Below are positions 19,578 to 28,755 of a DNA stretch of 64,000 nucleotides, piece by piece. Below the pieces are notes generated by a model. That model was not told the origin of the DNA, ran no database searches, and saw nothing but the letters and a program-made list of their open reading frames with translations. Origin of the DNA: JADGRF01 sp036382515 (GTDB taxonomy: Bacteria > Myxococcota_A > Polyangia > Polyangiales > JAFGIB01); NCBI GenBank assembly GCA_036382515.1, contig DASVHQ010000102.1, forward strand, positions 1-64,000. The letters run 5' to 3'. The stretch's first letter is position 1. Every line of letters begins with the position of its first letter. A program made the translations under genes and the position numbers.

Positions 19578-19613
19578 GATTAGAAAGCATTCTAAATAAG
19601 AATGCATCTAATC
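19578..19613. promoter_or_regulatory. Long palindrome, probable PerR/Fur operator
   Basis: Nested symmetry is visible: TTAGAA (19580-19585) with TTCTAA (19590-19595); GCATTCT (19587-19593) with AGAATGC (19599-19605) around five bases; and ATTAGA (19579-19584) with TCTAAT (19607-19612). This AT-rich island in GC-rich DNA resembles Fur/PerR boxes (B. subtilis PerR: TTATAATNATTATAA). It lies in the intergenic region between the kinase and the Fur-family gene and covers the latter's first possible ATG (19602), so it most likely mediates autoregulation of the PerR-rubrerythrin operon. Confidence 0.75.
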
Positions 19614-20048
19614 TTTGCGAGCGATCAGGCAGCGATGGAGGCCCTGCGCGGAGCGGGCCTCAAGGCCACCTCGCAGCGCCTTGCCATTCTGCGCTCACTG
19701 TCGGGTGACGAGACTCACCCCACGGCGCAGGAGCTCTACGAGCGGCTGCACGCTCACTTCCCCACGCTCTCCGTCGCCACCGTGTACAACACGCTCTCGG
19801 CGCTCACGCGCATGCAGCGCTGTCGGCCGATCGAGCTCGGTGGGCCGATCCGCTTCGATCCCAACGTGGCGCCGCACGACCATGCCGTCTGCGAGCTTTG
19901 TGGGAAGATCCGCGATGTCGCGGCCGCTCCGGAAGCAGAGCGCCGCCGCAGGCGCTCGCTTGCCGGCTTCCGCGTGCAGCGCGTGGAACGCATCTACCGT
20001 GGACGTTGCGCAGACTGCGCTAGGTCCGCGCAAGCAGCACGGCAGTAG
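19602..20048 (+). CDS. Fur-family regulator, PerR-like
   Basis: 148 residues from 19602; an ATG at 19635 (MEALRGAGLKATSQR) is equally plausible because 19602 lies inside the operator and has no ribosome-binding site. The winged-helix part reads LKATSQRLAILRSL...TLSVATVYNTLSAL, the Fur-family DNA-binding signature. The metal sites are HDHAVCELCGKI and RGRCADCARS, giving the two CxxC pairs of the structural zinc. It heads a rubrerythrin / Fe-S protein / DUF3501 run, which favours a peroxide-sensing PerR role over iron sensing. The C-terminal dimerisation region has an Arg-rich stretch (EAERRRRRSL). Confidence 0.88.
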   Translation: MHLIFASDQAAMEALRGAGLKATSQRLAILRSLSGDETHPTAQELYERLHAHFPTLSVATVYNTLSALTRMQRCRPIELGGPIRFDPNVAPHDHAVCELCGKIRDVAAAPEAERRRRRSLAGFRVQRVERIYRGRCADCARSAQAARQ

Positions 20049-20079
20049 ACCAACGCGATACGAAAACAGGAGAACCCAA

Positions 20080-20499
20080 ATGGCCAAACAGCTCAAAGGC
20101 ACCAAGACCGAAGAGAACCTGAAGGCCGCCTTCGCAGGCGAGTCTCAGGCGAATCGTCGTTACCTCTACTTCTCCAAGGTCGCAGACGTCGAGGGCTACC
20201 CCGACGTGGCGGGCCTGTTCCGTGACACGGCGGATGGCGAGACCGGCCACGCGCACGGCCACCTCGACTACCTGAAGCAGTCGGGCGACCCGGCGACCGG
20301 CAAGCCGATCGGCTCGACCGACAAGAACCTCGCCGCGGCCGTCGCGGGCGAGACCTACGAGTACACCGAAATGTACCCGGCCATGGCGAAGGCTGCTCGC
20401 GAAGAGGGCTTCACTGACATCGCCGAGTGGTTCGAGACCCTGGCGAAGGCCGAGAAGTCGCACGCCGGCCGCTTCCAGAAGGCGCTCGACACGCTCTGA
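20080..20499 (+). CDS. Rubrerythrin, short form without rubredoxin domain
   Basis: 139 residues with a good ribosome-binding site (AGGAGA about 7 bp before the ATG). It is a ferritin-like diiron protein that reduces hydrogen peroxide. Ligands are visible in AFAGESQANRRY, DGETGHAHGH, AVAGETYEYTEMYP and AEKSHAGRF. The C-terminal rubredoxin domain of classical rubrerythrin is absent, so electrons must come from a separate donor, perhaps the Fe-S protein encoded next. It follows the PerR-like gene by 31 bp. Confidence 0.93.
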   Translation: MAKQLKGTKTEENLKAAFAGESQANRRYLYFSKVADVEGYPDVAGLFRDTADGETGHAHGHLDYLKQSGDPATGKPIGSTDKNLAAAVAGETYEYTEMYPAMAKAAREEGFTDIAEWFETLAKAEKSHAGRFQKALDTL

Positions 20500-20596
20500 A
20501 GAGTGCGCGTGTGCGCCGCGATCCAGCGCAACGCTGGCTGGCTCGCGGCGCATACACTCCGTCTGCCTCGTGCTAGTGCGCTGAGCCGGATTTCCC

Positions 20597-21958
20597 ATGA
20601 AACCAGCTGTCACGCCCACCTTCGATCCACACGACGAACGCTTCTGGGATCCACAGGACCTGGCGCAGGAGCTGCAGCGGGTGTTCAGCATCTGCCATGG
20701 CTGCCGCATGTGCGTCGGCTACTGCCCGTCGTTTCCGGATCTGTTCGCGCGCGTGGACGGCTACGTGAAGCTGGGTCGTGGCGAGATCGAGGCGTTCGGG
20801 GCCGAAGACTACAAATCGGTCAACGACCTCTGCTATCAGTGCAAGCTCTGCTACATCAAGTGTCCGTACACGCCGGATGACAAGCATCCGTTCATGCTCG
20901 ATTTCCCGCGGCTGATGCTACGACAGCGCGCGCAGCGCGCGCGCCGCGATGGCATCACGCTGCAAGACCGCGCGCTCGGCGAGCCGCAGCTGCTCGGCAA
21001 GCTTGCTTCGGGCCCGATCGCGCCGCTCACGAACTTCGTCAGCGCCAACCGCCTGGCACGCAAGGCGCAGGAGTTCGCGACCGGCATCAGCGCGCACTTC
21101 CACTTGCCGCCGTTCGCACGCGTCACGCTGCGCAACTGGTTCGAGACGCACACGCCCGGGCCACGCGTCGGCGAGCACGGCGAGGTGGTGCTCTTCTCGA
21201 CCTGCACGAGCGACTACAACATGCCCACCACGGGCATCGCGGCGGTTCAGGTGCTCGAGCACAACGGCTTACGCGTGCACTTCCCGCGCGAGCAGACCTG
21301 CTGCGGCATGCCCAACCTCGATGGCGGCGACATGAGCTCCGCGATCGAGAAGGCCAAGACCAACGTGGCCGTGCTCTACCCGTTCGTGCAGAAGGGCATG
21401 CGCATCGTGGTGCCCGGGCCGACTTGCTCGTACGTGCTGAAGAAAGAGTATCCCGAGCTGCTCGGCAGCGCTGAGGCCAAGGCCGTCGCCGAAAACACGC
21501 TCGACCTGATGGAGTACCTGCGCAAGGCGTGGCAGGCGCAGACCTTGATTCGCGACTTCCCCAAGCCCCTGGGTCGCATCGCGTACCACGCGGCTTGCCA
21601 CCTGCGCGCGCAGAAGATCGGCGCACCCGGACGCATCCTGCTGTCGAAGGTGCCGGACACCGAGATCGACGTCATCGAGGAGTGCTCCGCCGTGGATGGC
21701 ACCTGGGGCATGAAGGCGCAGTACTACGAGCTCGGCCGTCGCTACGCGCAGAAGCTCGTTGATGGGCTGCGGGACGTGCCGTACGACGCCGTCGCCAGCG
21801 ACTGCGCCCTCTCTGGTCAGCGCATCGCCAAGGAGCTGGGCACGCAGTGCTACCACCCGATCGAGCTGCTGAACCGTGCCTACGGATTGCCCGAGGTGTC
21901 GGCCGCATCGCAGCCACCGGCGCCGCACCTGAGCCCCACACCCGGGAGTCAGTCGTGA
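20597..21958 (+). CDS. Fe-S oxidoreductase, GlpC/HdrD-like (two 4Fe-4S, CCG domains)
   Basis: 453 residues. Two ferredoxin-type sets are near the N-terminus: ICHGCRMCVGYCPS and LCYQCKLCYIKCPY. The rest carries CCG-type cysteine-rich segments (LFSTCTSDY...EQTCCGMPNLDGGD and YHAACHLRAQKIG...ECSAVDGTWGMK), as in GlpC and heterodisulfide reductase subunit D. The gene lies between rubrerythrin and DUF3501 and overlaps the latter by 4 bp, a recurrent cluster, so an electron-transfer role in peroxide reduction is likely. The second CCG motif is degenerate (ECSAVDG). The C-terminus is a short Pro/Ser tail. Confidence 0.88.
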   Translation: MKPAVTPTFDPHDERFWDPQDLAQELQRVFSICHGCRMCVGYCPSFPDLFARVDGYVKLGRGEIEAFGAEDYKSVNDLCYQCKLCYIKCPYTPDDKHPFMLDFPRLMLRQRAQRARRDGITLQDRALGEPQLLGKLASGPIAPLTNFVSANRLARKAQEFATGISAHFHLPPFARVTLRNWFETHTPGPRVGEHGEVVLFSTCTSDYNMPTTGIAAVQVLEHNGLRVHFPREQTCCGMPNLDGGDMSSAIEKAKTNVAVLYPFVQKGMRIVVPGPTCSYVLKKEYPELLGSAEAKAVAENTLDLMEYLRKAWQAQTLIRDFPKPLGRIAYHAACHLRAQKIGAPGRILLSKVPDTEIDVIEECSAVDGTWGMKAQYYELGRRYAQKLVDGLRDVPYDAVASDCALSGQRIAKELGTQCYHPIELLNRAYGLPEVSAASQPPAPHLSPTPGSQS

Positions 21959-22536
21959 AACAAGTCGAACGCTCCGAGCTCTTGTCCCTGGGCGCCTACG
22001 AAGAGCTGCGCCCGCACTTCCGTGGCCGCATGATCGCGGTCAAGGAACGCCGCCGCCTGTCACTCGGCGCGCACATGTCAATCGTGTTCGAGAACCACGA
22101 CACCGTGCTCTTGCAGGTGCAGGAGATGCTGCGCACCGAGCGCCTGAGCGACGAACGCGCCATCGCGCACGAGCTCGAGACCTACAACGCATTGATACCG
22201 CCGGCTGGCGGCCTGTCGGCCACGCACTTCATCGAGTACGACGATCCCACCCTGCGCACGAAGATGCTCGTGCGCTTCGCGAGCCTGCGGCAGGCCATCC
22301 AGATCCGCGTGGGCGACCGGGTGGCCATCGCCAAATTCGCGACTCACTTCGGTGAGGAGATGGATCGATTGGCTGCGGTGAACTACCTGATGTTCGACCT
22401 TGGGGCAGACCAGGCGGCACGCTTGCTCGATCCGAGCGTACCGGCGCGCATCGAGGTCACGCACCCCGACTACCGCGTCGAGGTCGACATGCCGGTGGCG
22501 CTGCGCCAGGAGTTGGCAGCGGATCTCGGCGCTTAG
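21955..22536 (+). CDS. DUF3501 family protein
   Basis: 193 residues from a GTG that overlaps the previous stop (GTGA). It begins VKQVERSELLSLGAYEELRPHFR and contains FENHDTVLLQVQEMLRTERL and ELETYNALIPPAGGLSATHFIEY, characteristic of DUF3501 proteins. These are repeatedly found next to rubrerythrin and a Cys-rich Fe-S protein; no reaction is established. No metal-ligand motif or membrane segment is seen. It is the last gene of the PerR operon, and the smc gene converges on it 15 bp later. Confidence 0.88.
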   Translation: MKQVERSELLSLGAYEELRPHFRGRMIAVKERRRLSLGAHMSIVFENHDTVLLQVQEMLRTERLSDERAIAHELETYNALIPPAGGLSATHFIEYDDPTLRTKMLVRFASLRQAIQIRVGDRVAIAKFATHFGEEMDRLAAVNYLMFDLGADQAARLLDPSVPARIEVTHPDYRVEVDMPVALRQELAADLGA

Positions 22537-22551
22537 TCTGCGACGCGAGCT

Positions 22552-25500
22552 TCAGGCGACCGCCACCGCGCGATCGTCATGCGGCGCACGACGGCTCTCT
22601 TCGCGATCGCGCAGCTCGACGCTGACGATCTTCGACACGCCTGGCGTCTCCATGGTGACGCCGTAGAGCACGTCGGCCGCCTCCATCGTGATCTTCGAGT
22701 GCGAGATCAGGATGAACTGCGAGCGCGAGGTCATGGCGCGAATCATGTCGCAGTAGCGACCGATGTTCGCTTCGTCGAGCGGCGCATCGACCTCGTCCAG
22801 CAAGCAGAAGGGGCTCGGCTTGTACTGGAAGATCGCGAAGATCAGCGACACGGCCGTGAGGGCCTTTTCGCCGCCGCTCATCAGCTCGATGGAGGTGAGC
22901 TTCTTGCCGGGCGGCATGGCGATGATGTCGATGCCGGTCTCGAGCAAGTTCTCGGGGTCGGTGAGCTTGAGCTCCGCCTTGCCGCCGCCGAACATGCGCG
23001 GGAACATGGTCTGGAAGCGCGTGTTCACCTCGTCGAAGGTCTCGCGGAACATCTTGCGACTCTCGCGATTCATCTGGCGAATCGCCTGGTCGAGCTGACC
23101 GAGTGCCTTCTCGAGATCGTCCTTCTGCGCGACGAGGTAATCGTGGCGCTTGCTGCGCTCCTCGTACTCGTCGATGGCGGTGAGGTTGATCTCGCCCATG
23201 CGCTCGATCACGCTGCTGAGCTCCTCGATCCGGCCGCGCAGCTGCTCGTCGGGCATAGCGCGGTCGTGGTAGTCGCCCAGCTCCTTGCGCACGTCCACGC
23301 GATGCTTCTGGTACATGCCTTCGAGCAAGTGGTCGATGGCCATGCCGACCTCGCGCTCGCGTACGGTGAGTGTGCTGGCCTCGTGTGTCTCGGCCTCGAT
23401 CGCCATGCGCACCTGACGCAGCGCCTGATCTTGCTCGGCCATGTGCGAGCGCGCGGCCTCGTACTCGCCGCGCACAGCAGACACGTCGTTCTGCGCGGCC
23501 ATCGCCTCCTCGACGCGGCCCGACAGCTCTTCGCGGTCGCGTGCGGAACGGCCACCGAACTCGCCCTGCTGGCGAGCCAGACCCGTCAGCTCGTCGGCCA
23601 GGCGCTCGCTGCGCGCCTCGAGCTCTCCCATCGAACGGCCCAGGCGCTCGACCACCGCGCGGTCGCTCTCCAGGCGCTGCTTGGCCTGCGCCGCACGCAC
23701 GCGCACCTCGGTCACGATCGCGCTCTGCTCTTCCACGGCAGCACGACGCGAGCGGTACACCTCGTCGGCGGCGGCCACCTCGGCGGCCGCTTCGGCCTTG
23801 GCTGCGAACGCTGCGCTGCGCTCGGTGCGCCCCGCAGCTTCCTCGTCGGTCTCGCCGTCGAGCACCGTGCCGAGCTCCGCGGTCTCCTCGGCCAGTACCT
23901 CGATGCGCTGCATCGTGGTCTTCTCGGCTTCTTCGGCGCGACGCAGGTCTTTCTCCGCCGTGACCAGCGCGATCTCCTTGTCGTGCGAGTCGGAACGTGC
24001 AGCTTCGAGCGCTGCCTGACGCTGCGCGATGGCGTTACGCAGTGAGCCGTGGCGCGTCATGGCCGTGGACATCTCGGCGTCGAGCTTGCCGACCACGTCG
24101 CGCAGCTCGCGGATCTCGCGCTTGACCTCGATCAGGTGCGCGCCTGCGTCCTCGCCGTCGCCACCCGACAGGCTGCCGTCGGCGTAGAGCACTTGCCCAT
24201 CACGCGTGACGAGCATGCCGAACGACTGGTTTTGCGCCTGCGACTGCTCGAAGAGCTCGCGGGCCACATCGAGCGTCTCGACGACCAACACGTCGCCCAG
24301 CATGTGCTCGGCGAGCGAACGGTCGTCGTCGCTGGCCTTGGTGAGCGACAAGAGGCGCCCGACGACCCCCGGGTGCGCGGGTGGTTCGAGCTGCGCCGGA
24401 CGCTGCGGATCGACAGGCCGCGGCACGTTCGGGATCAGCGTGGCGCGACCGCGCTTGCCTTCGCTCAGATAGCGCACGGCATCGACGCCCGCGGTGAGGT
24501 CTTCCACGACCACGTACTGCAAGCGCTCACCGAGCGCCGCAGCCAGGGCCTTGGTGATGTCGGGCGGGCACTCGAAGCGGTCCGCGACCAGACCCTGCAC
24601 CTTGCTCCCGCCCTGGTTCTGCCCGTAGTGCGTCATCAGCGCGCGCACGCCAGCGCCGACACCCTCGAAGCGCTGCGTGATCTCTTCGAGCGAGTGCAAG
24701 CGTGAACGCTTCTGCGCGAGCAGTGAGCGCAGACGCTCCACGGTCTCGTCGCTGCCCACGATGTCCTGGCGCAGGCGCGTGAGCTCTTCTTCGAGATCGC
24801 CCTTCGCCTTGCCCAGCTCGTCCTTGCCCGAACGCAGGCCGTCCAGACGCGCACGCAGCGCGTCGGCTTCCTGGCGTAGCTCGGCCACGCGCTCGGTCAG
24901 CTGCACACGCTCGTTCTCCATGCGTGCGATGCGCGAACGCGTGTCCTCGCGACGCTTGTCGAAGCCCGACAGCATGGCATCGGCGCGCGCAATGCGACGA
25001 TCCGCGTCAGCGACCTTCTCGCGCACGGCGGAAAGCGCATGCTCGGCTTCCGCGGCGCCGGTGCGGCGCTTGTCCAGCTCGAGGCTCTCGCGCGCCAGGC
25101 TCTCGGCCTCGACGGCGTCGGAATCGGCGAGCGTGGCAAGGTTGTCGTGGAGCATCTGCTCCTCGACCGCCAACTCTTGGCGCTGCATGGCGAGCCGTTC
25201 GATCTCGCGCTGTGCGGAGGCCTCGCGGTCGCGCACCTGCACCAGTTGCTCGGCGTGGTGAGCGATCTGCGTCTCGAGCAAGCGCACCGCGTTGTCGGCG
25301 CCATAAGCGCGCGTCTGCGCCTGCTCGACCACGTTTTGCAGCATCTGCAGGCCCACGCGCTCGGTCTCGAGCTCGGCCTCGCGGATGCGCAGCGCCAGGC
25401 GAGCACCCTCCGCCGTGGCCACGGCGCGATCCATCTGCGTCTTGAGCACGCCATGCGCGCCCCGCAGCTCCATGAAGCGGTGTGACGCGACCCACAGCTC

Positions 25501-26184
25501 GAGGTCGCGGATCTCGGCGCGATACTTCTTGTAGCGCTCGGCCTTCTGCGCCTGACGCTTGAGCGAGGCTAGGGTCTTCTGGATCTCGCTGACGATGTCG
25601 TTGACGCGCAGCAGGTTCTGCTGCGTCTGCTCCATGCGCCGCTCGGCCGCCTGCTTCTTGGCCTTGAACTTGGTGATGCCCGCGGCCTCCTCGATCAGCG
25701 CGCGGCGATCTTGCGGCTTGGCCGTGACGATCAAGCCGATGCGGCCTTGCTCGATGATCGAGTACGCCTTGCGACCGACGCCCGTGCCCAGGAAGAGATT
25801 GGTGACGTCGAGCAGACGCACCTGCGTCTTGTTGATCAGGTACTCGCTGTTACCCTGGCGATCGAGCCTGCGCGTGACGGCGATCTCGGGGTACGCGTTG
25901 TATTCGGGCGGCGCGAGTTGATCGCCGTTGTCGTAGGTGATGGTGACTTCGGCGAAGCCGTGCGGCCCGCGGGTGTCGGTACCGCCGAAGATCACGTCTT
26001 CCATGTTGCGGCCGCGCAGGTGCTTGGCGGACTGCTCGCCCATCACCCAGCGGATGGCGTCGACGACGTTGGACTTGCCGCAGCCGTTGGGGCCGACGAT
26101 GCAGGTCACGTCGTGGTCGAAGTGCAGCGCGACGGGGTCGACGAACGACTTGAAACCGCACACCTCGAGCTTCTTGATCTTCAT
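22552..26184 (-). CDS. smc: Chromosome segregation protein SMC
   Basis: 1210-residue condensin-type ATPase. The N-terminal head has MKIKKLEVCGFKSF and Walker A GPNGCGKSN. Long coiled coils flank a hinge around 500-640 (FEGVGAGVRALM...GLVADRF...VVEDLTAGVDAVRYL). The C-terminal head has the signature LMSGGEKALTAVSLIFAIF and Walker B CLLDEVDAPLDEAN. Length and order are those of bacterial SMC. AGGAGG lies about 10 bp before the ATG. ScpA and ScpB are not in the window. The short tail after the ATPase (REESRRAPHDDRAVAVA) is poorly conserved. Confidence 0.97.
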   Translation of the reverse strand: MKIKKLEVCGFKSFVDPVALHFDHDVTCIVGPNGCGKSNVVDAIRWVMGEQSAKHLRGRNMEDVIFGGTDTRGPHGFAEVTITYDNGDQLAPPEYNAYPEIAVTRRLDRQGNSEYLINKTQVRLLDVTNLFLGTGVGRKAYSIIEQGRIGLIVTAKPQDRRALIEEAAGITKFKAKKQAAERRMEQTQQNLLRVNDIVSEIQKTLASLKRQAQKAERYKKYRAEIRDLELWVASHRFMELRGAHGVLKTQMDRAVATAEGARLALRIREAELETERVGLQMLQNVVEQAQTRAYGADNAVRLLETQIAHHAEQLVQVRDREASAQREIERLAMQRQELAVEEQMLHDNLATLADSDAVEAESLARESLELDKRRTGAAEAEHALSAVREKVADADRRIARADAMLSGFDKRREDTRSRIARMENERVQLTERVAELRQEADALRARLDGLRSGKDELGKAKGDLEEELTRLRQDIVGSDETVERLRSLLAQKRSRLHSLEEITQRFEGVGAGVRALMTHYGQNQGGSKVQGLVADRFECPPDITKALAAALGERLQYVVVEDLTAGVDAVRYLSEGKRGRATLIPNVPRPVDPQRPAQLEPPAHPGVVGRLLSLTKASDDDRSLAEHMLGDVLVVETLDVARELFEQSQAQNQSFGMLVTRDGQVLYADGSLSGGDGEDAGAHLIEVKREIRELRDVVGKLDAEMSTAMTRHGSLRNAIAQRQAALEAARSDSHDKEIALVTAEKDLRRAEEAEKTTMQRIEVLAEETAELGTVLDGETDEEAAGRTERSAAFAAKAEAAAEVAAADEVYRSRRAAVEEQSAIVTEVRVRAAQAKQRLESDRAVVERLGRSMGELEARSERLADELTGLARQQGEFGGRSARDREELSGRVEEAMAAQNDVSAVRGEYEAARSHMAEQDQALRQVRMAIEAETHEASTLTVREREVGMAIDHLLEGMYQKHRVDVRKELGDYHDRAMPDEQLRGRIEELSSVIERMGEINLTAIDEYEERSKRHDYLVAQKDDLEKALGQLDQAIRQMNRESRKMFRETFDEVNTRFQTMFPRMFGGGKAELKLTDPENLLETGIDIIAMPPGKKLTSIELMSGGEKALTAVSLIFAIFQYKPSPFCLLDEVDAPLDEANIGRYCDMIRAMTSRSQFILISHSKITMEAADVLYGVTMETPGVSKIVSVELRDREESRRAPHDDRAVAVA

Positions 26185-26296
26185 GTACCGAACCCCTCCT
26201 GTGGGGCACCGCGGGCAAACGCGTAGACAGAGGTCAAATTAGAAGTGACCTGGGGTAACACCCCCCCCGCGCCGATCGCAACGCTCGGAGCCAAAT

Positions 26297-26923
26297 CTAG
26301 TATGAGCCGGCGCCGGCGACCACAACAGGTCGTGGCGATCGCACGCCGATCTCGAGATCGCAGGGGGCCAGATCCAGATCTGCGTGGTCTCTTCGAGGCG
26401 TTTCCAGCCGTTGCAGCGTCACAGCGTAGAAGCCCAGGTCGGTCAGCACGAAGGTGCCCTCGACCCAGGCGGCCACCCGCCCGCCGTCCGGCTCGGTGGC
26501 CACGACCAGGGCGCGGTCGAAAACGAAGCCGTCCGAGCGCAGGCCGAGCGGGGGTCCGGCGGGCAGAAGGCGCGCGCCCTGCAGGCACACCCCCTGGTAC
26601 CGGGCATGCGCCAGCGCCGCCGCCGTGTCGGCCGGCACCCGCATGCCGAGCGCGGTGCTGGCACGCAGGGCCGCCGCCTGGTTTGCCGCGTCCGGGCCGA
26701 GCAAGGCGCGCAGGCCCAGGTCATCGAGCATAAGCGCGTGCGGCAGGCGGCGTGCGAGCGCGACGAACGCGCGACGCCCGAGGTCGTCGAGCACGCGTGC
26801 GCGCTCGGTCGGAACTTCGGACAGCGGCAGCGAACGCGACGCCGTGCGCTGGGTGCTGGCGCACGCGCCCAGCCACGTGACGAGGGTGACGAGCACTGTC
26901 AGCACGAGCACCCGCAACGCCAT
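26297..26923 (-). CDS. Putative lipoprotein of unknown function
   Basis: 208 residues with a lipoprotein signal peptide (LVLTVLVTLVTWLGAC, Cys about 21). The mature part is Leu/Ala/Arg-rich with no recognised catalytic motif; the C-terminal third (FVFDRALVVATEPDGGRVAAWVEGTFVLTDLGFY) looks like beta strands. It lies 8 bp downstream of the AgmX/PglI-like gene and is presumably co-transcribed and co-localised with it in the envelope. Confidence 0.65.
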   Translation of the reverse strand: MALRVLVLTVLVTLVTWLGACASTQRTASRSLPLSEVPTERARVLDDLGRRAFVALARRLPHALMLDDLGLRALLGPDAANQAAALRASTALGMRVPADTAAALAHARYQGVCLQGARLLPAGPPLGLRSDGFVFDRALVVATEPDGGRVAAWVEGTFVLTDLGFYAVTLQRLETPRRDHADLDLAPCDLEIGVRSPRPVVVAGAGSY

Positions 26924-26931
26924 GACTCACT

Positions 26932-28179
26932 CTACTGAATCGCGAACGGGAACTGCACCCGGAACGTGCTCTGGCGGAAGCGCGGGAAGTGCGCCCGGCG
27001 CACCACGCCCTCCATACAGCGGCCGCTCGCCGTGCCCTGGAACGGCGCACCGGTCACATCCACGCTGGCCACGCGGCCATCGTTGCGAACCAGGATGCCC
27101 GCGGTCGCGAGCCCTGTCTGACCCATGGCGCAGCCGCGGATCGCGGGCAAGAGCACTGTCATGGCCTGGCTCACGTCGTCGCGGGAAGGAGCCGCAGGGA
27201 GCTCCCCCGAGGGGCCGAGCGCCGCGGCCTGCCGATCCACGGTCGCGCCGCGCTGCGCGGGGGCCGCGAGCGCGTCGTCGAGCATGGAATCCACGCTGGA
27301 AGGAGCCGCGGCCGGGGCCTGTTTGGCCGCCACCTGTTCGGTCTCGATGGCGATCACGGGCGCTTCCGCTGGACGCACGTCGAGCGCAGGCGCCTGGGCT
27401 GCAACGGGCGCGCGCACAGGCGTCGCCGCTGACGGCGGCAGCGGCTGGTCCGCGGGACCTTGCGCTGCGGCCACTCGATAGGCGGGGTTCGCGGAGGCAA
27501 GCACGCGCTCGGCCAGCGTCATGGGACGTGACTGCGGCTGTGAACGTGGCTCAGCGAGCGCCGACGCCGCTTTCGCCGCGACCGCGGCTTGCGGGGCGAC
27601 CGGGCTCGCAGCCTGCTTGCTCGGCGCATCGGGGTTGGCGGCGACAGGTTCGATCTTCGGCGCATCGGCCGCGGCGTTGGCAGCGGGCGGCTGCGCCACG
27701 CTCGGGTTCGCGAGCGCAGGTCCAGGGTTCGTCCCCGCCGTTGGCTGCGCGAAGCGACCGCCAAACCACCACGCGCCCGCCGGCACGCCCAGCACGAAGC
27801 CCAGCACGAGCGTGATCAGCGCCACGCCCATCGAGCCACGGCGCGGCACGCCGGCCTCCACCACGTCGGCGCCCACGTCGGCAACCACGTCGGCAACCAC
27901 GTCGGCAACCAGGTCGTCGGCGAGCTGTGGCGCCCGCCAGGCTTGCAAGCCTTGCAAACTTGGCGCAGCCGATGCACGCGGTGCAGCGAAGGTGCGCGGC
28001 GGCTCCGACATGCCTGCCGCCGACAGCTTCGCGAGCGCCGCCAGGTCGATGGTGTCGTCGTCGGAGCCCGCGGCAGCCGCGATGGCGGCCGCTTGCGAGC
28101 CGTCGGCGACGAGCGCCTCCAGATCGTCGGTGTCGGTGTCGTTGCCGTGCTGTGGCACGTCGTCAGGACGCGAGGCCAA
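26932..28179 (-). CDS. Membrane protein with AgmX/PglI-type C-terminal domain
   Basis: 415 residues from a TTG at 28179, chosen because GGGAGGG lies 6 bp upstream; the frame is open further but without a signal. The N-terminus is acidic (DTDTDDLEALV), then comes a VADV tandem repeat, one membrane segment (GVALITLVLGFVLGVPAGAWWF), a long Ala/Pro-rich spacer, and a C-terminal TonB-like domain (AILVRNDGRVASVDVTGAPF...CMEGVVRRAHFPRF...VQFPF). This is the layout of myxobacterial AgmX/PglI proteins linked to motility or envelope machinery; the precise role is not readable here. Confidence 0.72.
   Translation of the reverse strand: MASRPDDVPQHGNDTDTDDLEALVADGSQAAAIAAAAGSDDDTIDLAALAKLSAAGMSEPPRTFAAPRASAAPSLQGLQAWRAPQLADDLVADVVADVVADVGADVVEAGVPRRGSMGVALITLVLGFVLGVPAGAWWFGGRFAQPTAGTNPGPALANPSVAQPPAANAAADAPKIEPVAANPDAPSKQAASPVAPQAAVAAKAASALAEPRSQPQSRPMTLAERVLASANPAYRVAAAQGPADQPLPPSAATPVRAPVAAQAPALDVRPAEAPVIAIETEQVAAKQAPAAAPSSVDSMLDDALAAPAQRGATVDRQAAALGPSGELPAAPSRDDVSQAMTVLLPAIRGCAMGQTGLATAGILVRNDGRVASVDVTGAPFQGTASGRCMEGVVRRAHFPRFRQSTFRVQFPFAIQ
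27861..27908. repeat. 12-bp tandem repeat in coding sequence
   Basis: Four units of CCACGTCGGCAA (the first differs by two bases) code on the minus strand for repeated Val-Ala-Asp-Val just before the membrane segment of the AgmX/PglI-like protein. In-frame 12-bp units let the protein change length without frameshift. Confidence 0.8.
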
Positions 28180-28290
28180 GGAAAACCCTCCCGGTGGTGG
28201 TGTACGACGAGGCGAAGCCAACGTCCAAGCTCGGTGTAGCAGCCTGGCGCGCAGAGATCCAACGCCCGCAGCGCAGCTGCGCAACGGGCG

Positions 28291-28755
28291 TCACAAGCGC
28301 GCCGGCAGCTGCAGGTGCATGACCACGGCGTCCTCGCCGTTGTCGGAGTAGTAGCGCGGCCGAATGCCTTGGTCGGTGAAGCCGAAGGCCCGGTACAGCG
28401 AGCGCGCGGCGCCATTGCTGCGTCGCACCTCCAACGTGACCAGGCTCGCCCGCCGCTCGCGCGCGGTCTGCACGAGGTCGGCCATGAGCGCCCGGCCGTA
28501 GCCCTTCTGGCGGTCCTGCGGCAGCGTCGCGACGTTCATCAGCTGCACCTCGTCGCCGATGCACCAGAAGTTCATGAACGCGCAGATCGGTGCGCCGAGT
28601 GCCGGGCGCAGCACGCGCAGGTGTGCGTACGGCCGGGACAGCTCTTTTTCGAATTCGTCGCGCGTCCACGGCACGGGGAAGCACTCGCGCGCGATCAAGC
28701 CGACCACTTCCACGTCGGTGGCGAGCATGGGCAAGATGATCGGACGCTGATTCAC
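28291..28755 (-). CDS. rimI: Ribosomal-protein-alanine N-acetyltransferase RimI-like
   Basis: 154-residue GNAT enzyme; RimI acetylates the N-terminal alanine of ribosomal protein S18. The order of blocks fits: CFPVPWTRDEFEKEL near the N-terminus, ICAFMNFWCIGDEVQLMNVATLP, the acetyl-CoA loop QDRQKGYGRALM, and LEVRRSNGAARSLYRAFGFTDQGIRPRYY, ending with EDAVVMHL. The RimI-type strand 4 normally reads E-x-x-x-x-x-I-A-V; here it is EVQLMNVATL. It overlaps the upstream gene by 4 bp. Another small GNAT role cannot be fully excluded. Confidence 0.85.
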   Translation of the reverse strand: MNQRPIILPMLATDVEVVGLIARECFPVPWTRDEFEKELSRPYAHLRVLRPALGAPICAFMNFWCIGDEVQLMNVATLPQDRQKGYGRALMADLVQTARERRASLVTLEVRRSNGAARSLYRAFGFTDQGIRPRYYSDNGEDAVVMHLQLPARL

